Assembly (NCBI RefSeq): GCF_014042345.1
Contig: NZ_JACEZT010000019.1
Location: 36,285 to 100,284 of the forward strand
DNA from: Rugamonas brunnea
Lineage (GTDB): Bacteria > Pseudomonadota > Gammaproteobacteria > Burkholderiales > Burkholderiaceae_D
Direction of reading: 5' to 3'
DNA: 64,000 bases
The notes under the pieces are model-generated. The model was not told where the DNA came from. It worked only from the letters and a program-made list of their open reading frames with translations, and searched no databases. The position numbers and the translations under genes were made by a program. The number at the start of each line of letters is the position of its first letter. Within the stretch, counting starts at the first letter, position 1. Of the stretch, positions 25,772-32,264 are shown piece after piece.

Positions 25772-27284
25772 CTCGCGTAAGTGTCGAGCGCTGCTGTGAC
25801 ACGCGTTCGCTTATTTGAATCATGGTTGCGCCAGGTATGGACGAAGGATCAACGCCAAATCTTACAACCACCTTGTCGGCATCAATCGACCTAACAGGCG
25901 ACTTCGACGCCTGCCTGCCAAGTCTTAGCGTCCAAGCAGCTTTATATCCCTTGGCCTTTCGGCGCCGATCGACACAGCGTTTGACATCGAAACCAAACGA
26001 CAGCTTGAATTGCATGTGCGGCGTTGCCCTGCCTAACTTAGTGCGTAAACATTGCTCCAACAAATAGATCACGAACCGATTGAGCAAATAAGCCTTATCG
26101 AAGTGTTGCCCACGGACGATATGGATCACCTGACCGGTGCCATTACGCAAGGTCTTACGGACCTGTCGTACTACCGTCGGGTTAGATGCAAGACGCGCCG
26201 CTGCTTGCTTGCATGCGGCATCAGCCATTGCCAATCCTGAACTGTCCCGAGACCACGACCCGTGCTGCCGCAGCTGTCGGTCGACGCTCAGCAGCGCAGG
26301 AAGTTCGTTCTGCAGAGCATCCCTTACTGCGGGTACGGATTCGATGTCCCGTATTAGCGAGAGTGGGTGATTATGGTGGGTGAGAATACGCAAGGTGTCC
26401 TGAATAGCACCATCCCCTCCCCCGAGCACTACGATACGTTCTTTTGTCACTGCACGCGATTTAAGATCGTCGTCGGCCCAAAACGATTGCGACGCAGGTT
26501 GACGCGCACCTGGCACGCGCACGACTTCCGTTCCCATGCCTGCAGCGATAATGACGTAATCGGGCGCAAACGGTTGCGGCGGCATCTCCGCCAAACCGTT
26601 CCAGGGGGCGGCTGCGGTTCCCATCCAGTCCAATACGACCTTTGCGCTTTGATAGGCGCCATGCTCGTCCTCGATTGCACGGACCGCTTCCCGCTCCGCA
26701 AACTCCTTAACGAATCTGCCAATCTGTCTTGGCCCCACATTGACGTAGAACGCAGGGATTGGCACAGGTGGGTTAGATTTCAGCGCGGTCGCTATCCAGT
26801 TTTGTACCGATCGCGTCAGTTGTTCGGCCAACTCGTCGGCGCTGATTGGATGCTCTGCCTCCCAAGACAGAGGTGATCGGCCATAGCCACCCCAAGCTGA
26901 GGTTTCGTGGCATGGGTAGGACTGGTTGCCGTGGAACGAACTGGGCCACTCGTACATGTATGGGCCAACGAAACGCGATTTTACGTTACGAAACAAGCTA
27001 AATGGCTGATCCCTTGTGTCCACAACGCGAACCTTGTCGAAACCAGCTTCGCATGCAGCAAGTGCTGCCGCCATTCCAGCAGCGCCCATGCCTATAACGA
27101 GGAGCGATCTCGACTCTGGATGAGCTATTTTTAAGTCCGTTATCAGTTGCTGAGCGCGTACGAGTTGATCGCGGATACTGACATTGAACTGACGACTGGA
27201 AAGATCGAAAACATTCGACGCCACCTTGTGTGCAATAAGGCTCAAACAGTCGATCTCCTCAACGCGTCTCATACTCCCGCTCAT
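25731..27284 (-). CDS. FAD/NAD(P)-binding oxidoreductase-like protein of an unknown cluster
   Basis: The 517-aa protein has a Rossmann motif VIGMGAAG (63-70) ending a hydrophobic strand, followed by VRVVDT, the acidic end of strand 2. Then come DYVIIAAGMG (242-251), an ATG-type motif of flavoproteins, and a second dinucleotide motif VVLGGGDGA (285-293). This two-site layout resembles FAD- and NAD(P)-dependent disulfide-reductase-fold enzymes. No CxxC redox pair is evident. The C-terminal 200 residues are Lys/Arg-rich and unassigned. Its ATG overlaps the stop of the 174-aa gene (ATGA), so the two are coupled. The substrate is unknown. A housekeeping role is unlikely given the island context. 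Confidence 0.75.
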   Translation of the reverse strand: MSGSMRRVEEIDCLSLIAHKVASNVFDLSSRQFNVSIRDQLVRAQQLITDLKIAHPESRSLLVIGMGAAGMAAALAACEAGFDKVRVVDTRDQPFSLFRNVKSRFVGPYMYEWPSSFHGNQSYPCHETSAWGGYGRSPLSWEAEHPISADELAEQLTRSVQNWIATALKSNPPVPIPAFYVNVGPRQIGRFVKEFAEREAVRAIEDEHGAYQSAKVVLDWMGTAAAPWNGLAEMPPQPFAPDYVIIAAGMGTEVVRVPGARQPASQSFWADDDLKSRAVTKERIVVLGGGDGAIQDTLRILTHHNHPLSLIRDIESVPAVRDALQNELPALLSVDRQLRQHGSWSRDSSGLAMADAACKQAAARLASNPTVVRQVRKTLRNGTGQVIHIVRGQHFDKAYLLNRFVIYLLEQCLRTKLGRATPHMQFKLSFGFDVKRCVDRRRKAKGYKAAWTLRLGRQASKSPVRSIDADKVVVRFGVDPSSIPGATMIQISERVSQQRSTLTRVELPFVALGRKRA

Positions 27285-27805
27285 GGAGCCCCCGGTCCAT
27301 CAAACATGCCGTCGACAAGACTGGCGAACTCCGCTCTTGGCAGTGCAAATAAATAAGGGTGGCCAAGTATCTCGCGCACACCTCCCCCAGATGTTCCGCC
27401 GTCTCCTGTGCTGTTGCCACCGCCGCCGCCTTCATCGCCGCCGCCCCGACCATCTCCACTTCCCAGACCGCTCTGCTTATCCTCGGGAAACCGTTCGTTT
27501 AGGACAGTGTGATTGACCACCCCCCACGTGGCTGCCGGACCATCGACATTTCCTTCCGGCGCATCAATACTTCGGACCAGTCCGAGCAGAGCCATTGCAC
27601 GCAGGTGGCGGGCGATGACACCTATTCTGTCGTGCAACAGCGACTTACGGAACGCTAGATAAAACTCGAAGTCCTCTCGGCTATATCTGTAGGGTAGTTC
27701 GTAATGCAGTTCTTGGTCGAGCAACACTATCGAAAAAGCTCTACTTGGGCGCCTTGCCAACGTCAGTAAAATAAGACCGATGAGGTAGGGTTGGAGACCA
27801 TCCAT
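27281..27805 (-). CDS. Unknown 174-aa protein with glycine-rich linker
   Basis: The ATG at 27805 follows AAAGGAA. The N-terminal 100 residues are helical and hydrophobic at first (LQPYLIGLILLTLARRPSRA), then contain YRYSREDFEFYLAFRKSLLH. Residues about 108-145 are a Gly/Ser/Asp linker. The last 30 residues form a compact tail (HPYLFALPRAEFASLVDGMF). This looks like a two-part adaptor whose ends bind different partners. It is the first gene of the leftward cluster and is coupled by ATGA to the oxidoreductase-like gene. No family is recognised; the N-terminus recalls small middle components of multi-gene defence systems, without firm evidence. Confidence 0.65.
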   Translation of the reverse strand: MDGLQPYLIGLILLTLARRPSRAFSIVLLDQELHYELPYRYSREDFEFYLAFRKSLLHDRIGVIARHLRAMALLGLVRSIDAPEGNVDGPAATWGVVNHTVLNERFPEDKQSGLGSGDGRGGGDEGGGGGNSTGDGGTSGGGVREILGHPYLFALPRAEFASLVDGMFDGPGAP

Positions 27806-27998
27806 TATTCGATTCCTTTAAGACTGATAGACATGGGGCATGCCGTAAAAATATCCATCGCAGGCCGTGCGATGTCGGGCGTTGCCAGATAGCGCCCTTA
27901 TCGAAGCACCGAGAGGCCTCGAATATTAGTCTAGTAACGTGGCGATCAATCACATATCCCTGCCAGCAGGATGTTGCAATTTATCGTTTCCCCTAAAT

Positions 27999-28361
27999 TT
28001 ACCGTTCGACAAGCCCACAGTATTGCATATCATAAATTGCAATAGAAGTGTTTATTAACTGTAAAGTTTGCATAGAACTTTTGGGTTCCCATTTCCAGCC
28101 AGTGGCATTGGCCAGCTGCTGAATTGTCATGCCTGATTCGATCAGCGGCATACCGAAGTATTTTGATACGTCAGACCGTCGAAAGGACAGATCGCCAAGA
28201 TGCTTAGCAGGTGTGACTGCTCTCACCTCACCATTTAAGATGGCCTTCATCAACGACTCGATGGCTTGTTTTTCCCCCATGCGGCGGCTGGTAAAGTTCG
28301 CCCAGATGACGGTAATATCATCAACAGTCGTGGTTGACTCGGCCAACCACCTGAAATACAA
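27999..28361 (-). pseudogene. Possible TniQ C-terminal remnant
   Basis: A 120-codon frame from a TTG without ribosome site. The part AILNGEVRAVTPAKHLGDLS followed by FRRSDVSKYFG and MTIQQLANATGW has the order seen at the C-terminus of TniQ-type transposition proteins (a short beta unit, then a helix-turn-helix). TniQ is normally several hundred residues, so this would be a 5'-truncated remnant. A small DNA-binding protein is the alternative. The similarity is judged by eye. Confidence 0.35.
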
Positions 28362-28375
28362 ACGCGAAATGTGAC

Positions 28376-28822
28376 ATGCCTGCTGAACCTAATCCCATTA
28401 TCGATCGCTGCGCCAGTCTCGCAATGACACTAAGTAGAGCGCAGCAATTGGCGGTGGAGCATGATGCGAATGATCCGGACTCGCTGGCACGTGTGTTAGG
28501 ACTGGACACCGAAACGTGGCAGCCTATTCGCGACCGTCGCTGGGTTTGGATGGCTGCTCAGGGAGCAAGTGTGGGCTATCGAGATGTGATGGATGAACGT
28601 GCCTTGGTTGATGCAATTTCGTCCGCCAAGGTCGAGAGCAAGTATTTTGTGCACATGTGCACGCTTCTCGATGAAGTCCCACTTCAAGTCGTGATCATGG
28701 CATGCAGCCAAGTGGCCCAACAAAGCCAAATTCCAATGCCGATGATCTGGAAAAATGTCGCAACGCTGGCTCGCATAGTGAGTGCTCGTCGAGCGAAGTT
28801 CTGGAGCATAGACAATTATTAG
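28376..28822 (+). CDS. Hypothetical protein, 148 aa
   Basis: The ATG at 28376 opens a 148-aa soluble, mainly helical protein (CASLAMTLSRAQQLAVEHD, RALVDAISSAKVESKYFVHM). It has no signal peptide or membrane helix. Family not recognised. It diverges from the TniQ-like remnant with only 14 bases between them. Codon use and moderate GC resemble the other island genes. Confidence 0.5.
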   Translation: MPAEPNPIIDRCASLAMTLSRAQQLAVEHDANDPDSLARVLGLDTETWQPIRDRRWVWMAAQGASVGYRDVMDERALVDAISSAKVESKYFVHMCTLLDEVPLQVVIMACSQVAQQSQIPMPMIWKNVATLARIVSARRAKFWSIDNY

Positions 28823-28984
28823 TCTGTGATATCGAAACGCATCCCTAGATAGATGTCTCAAGGGAGCCTCCCAGATTTCCGGGGCGGTTCAGACCTGATC
28901 GGCACGGCATTCGTGCTCAGCGTTCATTGGCAATAAGAACACGGGCAGGAGCACTCTCCAAAAAATGGCGGCTACAATTCCACC

Positions 28985-29248
28985 TCATGTTGGGTCTGGA
29001 CGGCGCTGAGGGCTGTCACGCATATCTGGTTGGGAGCCGCCTGACAGGACGAGGCGTTTTGCGGGACCAGCAAGTACCCCGGAAAATTTTTCTTGAGCCT
29101 CCTTTGTGTGCCTAACACGTTCACTGAAAGAATTCCGGGACTGATCCAAATATTGCTCCATCCGTGCGACATTGACTGCAAAATTGGTTATCTCCCGTGA
29201 CTTGCTCACGGCCTTTTGACGGACCTTATTTCTCTTGTCAATTTTCAT
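28985..29248 (-). CDS. Small basic helical protein, 87 aa
   Basis: GAGGAGG five bases before the ATG at 29248 is one of the strongest ribosome sites in the island and decides the start. The product (MKIDKRNKVRQKAVSKSREI...) is Lys/Arg-rich, predicted helical over its first 60 residues, with no membrane segment. Function unknown. The last 30 residues are rich in Pro, Arg and Ser and may not be conserved. Confidence 0.45.
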   Translation of the reverse strand: MKIDKRNKVRQKAVSKSREITNFAVNVARMEQYLDQSRNSFSERVRHTKEAQEKFSGVLAGPAKRLVLSGGSQPDMRDSPQRRPDPT

Positions 29249-29487
29249 CGCAACCTCCTCGACTTTCATTCATCCGTAACTGCGAACGATGAAGCTCATC
29301 GCGCAAGCTGATTGCCCGCCCGTTAGCTCAAGGCTTGGCTAACGATTCTATCATCGACACTAACGTACTTCTTCGACGTTTCCTCTCCGCCGTCGGTCGC
29401 CCTTTCGCAGTCGCGCTTCACTTCGCTTGCTATGGTCAGATCGAGGCGGGACTTACACCCGCTAGATTGCGCCCATGCTGGACGCAC

Positions 29488-29511
29488 AACAAAAAGGCCC
29501 ACGAATCGAAA
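29488..29511 (+). repeat. 24-bp direct repeat, left copy
   Basis: Identical over 24 bases to 32117-32140. The repeat comprises an A-rich lead and the left arm and loop of the terminator hairpin. The two copies bracket the secreted-peptidase operon and the IS3 remnant. Confidence 0.75.
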
Positions 29512-29522
29512 TTCGTGGGCCT
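29495..29522. terminator. Perfect bidirectional terminator hairpin
   Basis: A 12-bp perfect stem (AGGCCCACGAAT and its complement) with loop CGAA is preceded by five A and followed by five T. No gene ends directly before it on either strand, which suggests it was moved here. Confidence 0.85.
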
Positions 29523-29689
29523 TTTTGCACAACTGCGCATACTCACGCGCCGAGTCTAAAGAATTCGCAATTCAAAGATTTGACGAATAACAAAAACCAC
29601 TGACGCATTTACCGACTCCCGACCAATCTGCCCGCCGCCGAATATTAGCGCGCATTCATTTCCTGACCCGGTCCCACTCAACGTGTCGC

Positions 29690-29964
29690 TTAACACGAAA
29701 CATGAAAAATAGCAAGTTGATATTTATGAAATTTTCCACTTTTCCCGTCATGAGAACCAACAACTTCAGGCACGGTAGATGCAAAAAAGCCGAAAACACG
29801 CCACAAATCGTGAAGAATTGCTCGCCATCCGCAAATCGTTGTTCGGCCGAGGATAAATCCGAGCAGAGCTAATACAAAAATTACACTCGGTACGGCAACT
29901 AATGTAGAGTTATCAAAATTGCTTCGCGTCTCTACCGGTTCTGTTTCCCGGCGTCACCGTCCAT
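29690..29964 (-). pseudogene. Frameshifted small membrane-protein gene
   Basis: Reading the minus strand to the stop at 29690 gives about 80 coding-like codons with a strong hydrophobic segment (STLVAVPSVIFVLALLGFIL) followed by GRTTICGWRAILHDLWRVFG, but no start codon. An ATG at 29964 opens ten codons in another frame. A one-base shift near 29935 would join them into a one-helix membrane protein of roughly 90 residues. It is probably a broken gene. The evidence is the codon pattern only. Confidence 0.3.
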
Positions 29965-30037
29965 GCGACTTATTATCGGTTTGGTTACTTCATCATTGAT
30001 GGGCAGCGAAAATTTGAATATGTGAAAGGGGTGAGGC

Positions 30038-30562
30038 ATGAAAGCAACTCTGCGCACTGTGGTAGCTGCATTTCTCATAATTATTAGCTTTGGCACTGCT
30101 CAAGCACAGGCAGATCCGCGTGAGATTCTTGCCGCGATGATTATGCAGCTGCAGACCGGAACTCCGAATCCACAGATGTACGGCCAGCAGCTCTGGCAAA
30201 CGATTGCGATACAGACTGGGAATTCAGGTGTGTATCCTCAGCTGGCGCAAGCTGGCCAAGTTCAGAACATCGTCCTGACGGGACAGCAACAATTGCCACA
30301 GGGCTGGCTTTTTGCAATGGCCGTGCAACATACCAATGGGCAGTCAGTTTGGATGATAGGCTTAAGCAGTATCACAAATCGGATCGAGTACGCCAATTTC
30401 AATGTTGGTGCTGAACCGGCGCCCTTACCACTTCCGCGCACAACACCGACAATTCCCAGACCTACCCCCCCAAATCCTAGCCCGACACCTCCGTCGGATG
30501 AGCCGACCAGTCCGGCACCAAGTGACTCTGAGGCATGCCGAAAATTTCCTAATCTGTGCTAA
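30038..30562 (+). CDS. Secreted protein with proline-rich tail
   Basis: The 174-aa precursor has a standard signal peptide (MKATLRTVVAAFLIIISFGT, cleaved near AQAQA) and a ribosome site (AAAGGGGTGAGG). The mature part is a small Gln-rich domain (REILAAMIMQLQTGTPNPQM, WLFAMAVQHTNGQSVWMIGL). The last 45 residues are Pro/Thr/Ser-rich and end with two Cys. It lies ten bases upstream of a secreted zinc peptidase gene, so the two are probably exported together. The family is not recognised; a substrate or propeptide-like partner is possible. Confidence 0.7.
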   Translation: MKATLRTVVAAFLIIISFGTAQAQADPREILAAMIMQLQTGTPNPQMYGQQLWQTIAIQTGNSGVYPQLAQAGQVQNIVLTGQQQLPQGWLFAMAVQHTNGQSVWMIGLSSITNRIEYANFNVGAEPAPLPLPRTTPTIPRPTPPNPSPTPPSDEPTSPAPSDSEACRKFPNLC

Positions 30563-30572
30563 GGGGGGGAGC

Positions 30573-31346
30573 ATGTCAAATCGCCGTGAGATCGTTCAGG
30601 GTGGTCTGCTGACATTGATATTCGGTTTTGGACCGATCTGCGCTTGCAATGCGCAAAGTCGCCGCGAGCCACATGCCTACGGGTGCGTGTTGTCTGCAAA
30701 AGATGCAGATCAGTACATGGACGATAACACTGATACACGACTTTACATTACAGGAAATGAGCCAATGATCCCTCGTTCAGGGGATCGCAGTTTCGATTTA
30801 GCCTTGGCTCGGACGCTCGCTGCTGTGTCCGAGACCTTGAAAGTCCTTCCCAGTTTCGCTTACTACGATGACTATGATGGTCTGAATGCTTACGCGACTC
30901 CAAAGGTTCGGCTTGTCAATGCTGATGGTACTGTCCTGTTTGGACAACGACTGCTATCCAGACTAATGAGTGGAAAGGAAAGTCCTGAGGTTGCAGTAGC
31001 GGCAGTTTGCGCCCACGAATTTGGACATATTCTGCAGTTTAAAAGAGGGCTCGACAAAGTAGTCGGTGCAGGCCAAAGAACAGTAAAACGTGTCGAATTA
31101 CAGGCCGATTTTTTTGCTGGCTACTTTGCAGGTGTGCGAAAGCTTCAGCGGCCTAATTTCCCTGCGGCGGTATTCGCAATGACTCAGTATCATTTTGGCG
31201 ACAACATGGTCAACGACCCGGGCCACCACGGGACTCCAGAAGAAAGGGGCGCGGCCATTTCAAAGGGATTTGAAATAGCATATCGCGAAAAACGCAGCCT
31301 TTCGGAAGCTATTCAGGCAGCCAACAATTTCGCCCTTTCACTGTAG
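30573..31346 (+). CDS. Secreted zinc metallopeptidase (HExxH)
   Basis: AAGGGGGGGAG before the ATG at 30573 fixes the start. An open frame upstream overlaps the previous gene and is not coding. The N-terminus (SNRREIVQGGLLTLIFGFGP) has an RR pair before a hydrophobic stretch, so Tat export is possible; ICAC could be a lipobox. The zinc motif HEFGH is at 148-152 and ELQADFFAGYFAG (175 onward) supplies the third ligand, an M48-like spacing. Length 257 aa. It is in an operon with the proline-rich secreted protein. The substrate is unknown. Confidence 0.78.
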   Translation: MSNRREIVQGGLLTLIFGFGPICACNAQSRREPHAYGCVLSAKDADQYMDDNTDTRLYITGNEPMIPRSGDRSFDLALARTLAAVSETLKVLPSFAYYDDYDGLNAYATPKVRLVNADGTVLFGQRLLSRLMSGKESPEVAVAAVCAHEFGHILQFKRGLDKVVGAGQRTVKRVELQADFFAGYFAGVRKLQRPNFPAAVFAMTQYHFGDNMVNDPGHHGTPEERGAAISKGFEIAYREKRSLSEAIQAANNFALSL

Positions 31347-31359
31347 CTTAGTGGAATGC

Positions 31360-32075
31360 AAAAGTTGCTGTATGAGCATGTTATCGGGGCAACCAGCGAA
31401 ATACCCAACACGATTGGCATGTAAGCCCTCTCGATTGCTGGTGCCAATATCGAAGTACCCACTCAGAGTCTGAGAGCACGGCCGACATCGGCAACGAAGC
31501 GGGCAAGAAGCAACAAAGACGTCGTAAAGATGATCGATGAGCTCTCGTTGTTGCTGGCGAGTCGTAGCCAGTATTGCTCCCTTGCGGCAGCCAAAGCACC
31601 TGGCCACGGCGATCAACGAGATATGGAGCATGGACCTCGTCGCCGACGCCTTGTTCGACGGCGCCGGTTGCGTGCGTTGACCGTCGTCGATAACTACACG
31701 CGCGAGAGTTTGGCCATCGACGGGGGACAAAGCCTGAAGGGAGAAGATGTGGTCGCCACGCTCAATCGGATCGTTGCCCATCGTGGACTGCCGGCAACGA
31801 TCAAGGTCGATAACGGCAGCGAATTCCTTTCGAAGGTCATGGACAAATGGGCGTATGAGTGCAAGGTGGAATTGGACTTCAGCCGTCCAGGCAAACCGAC
31901 CGACAACGCCAAGGTGGAAAGCTTCAATGGGCGCTTCCGGCAGGAGTGCCTGAATGCCCACTGGTTCCTATCGCTGGACGACGCCAAGGTCAAGATCGAG
32001 GAGTGGCGCCAGTACTATAATGAGACCCGTCCCCACTCCGCACTGCAGTGGGCCACACCGTCAGAATTCGCCTGA
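31360..32075 (+). pseudogene. IS3-family transposase (OrfB) remnant, frameshifted and 5'-truncated
   Basis: The last 140 codons give the IS3 OrfB integrase core: LTVVDNYTRESLAIDGGQSL with the first Asp, KVDNGSEFLSK with the second, and GKPTDNAKVESFNGRFRQEC with the catalytic Glu, ending RPHSALQWATPSEFA. Just upstream the frame shifts near 31655: NEIWSMDLVADALFDG is in one frame and RRLRALTVVDNY in another. The part before 31530 is degenerate and lacks OrfA. No intact terminal inverted repeats were found, so this element is dead. Confidence 0.85.
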
Positions 32076-32116
32076 CAGGTAAGGAAAAATAACCCTAGTT
32101 ATAACGAGGATGCGGA

Positions 32117-32140
32117 AACAAAAAGGCCCACGAATCGAAA
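32117..32140 (+). repeat. 24-bp direct repeat, right copy
   Basis: Exact match to 29488-29511. This copy lies between the IS3 remnant and the end of gyrB and forms the left half of the degenerate gyrB-side terminator. Confidence 0.75.
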
Positions 32141-32151
32141 ATCGAGGGCCT
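32124..32151 (-). terminator. Degenerate terminator hairpin downstream of gyrB
   Basis: Same sequence as the hairpin at 29495-29522, with two stem mismatches in the right arm. It lies 114 bases beyond the gyrB stop on the minus strand and may still end gyrB transcription. Confidence 0.6.
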
Positions 32152-32264
32152 TTAACGAACCTTGGTAGGCTGAAAATCGCCAAGCTATCGAAATGCTTCT
32201 TTTGATGAAAGTCTCAAGAGATGCGTCTCAAAATCTCAGGTTATGGCTCCTGCTACACGACGAT

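Larger units (their letters stand above)
29249..29689. other. Gene-poor stretch containing one copy of the terminator repeat
   Basis: No supported gene. A 74-codon rightward frame at 29335 starts like a PIN toxin (SIIDTNVLLRRFL) but then runs through the hairpin at 29495-29522 and is not called. The stretch contains the first copy of the 24-bp repeat (29488-29511). Confidence 0.5.

Noticed and set aside
27281..27805. Calling the 174-aa protein an ABC three-component middle component
   Set aside because: The resemblance is slight and the expected large SMC-like ATPase is absent from the neighbourhood.
29335..29559. Frame starting like a VapC/PIN toxin (SIIDTNVLLRRFL)
   Set aside because: Only the first 13 residues fit. 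It then runs through a terminator hairpin and lacks all other PIN acidic residues and an antitoxin.
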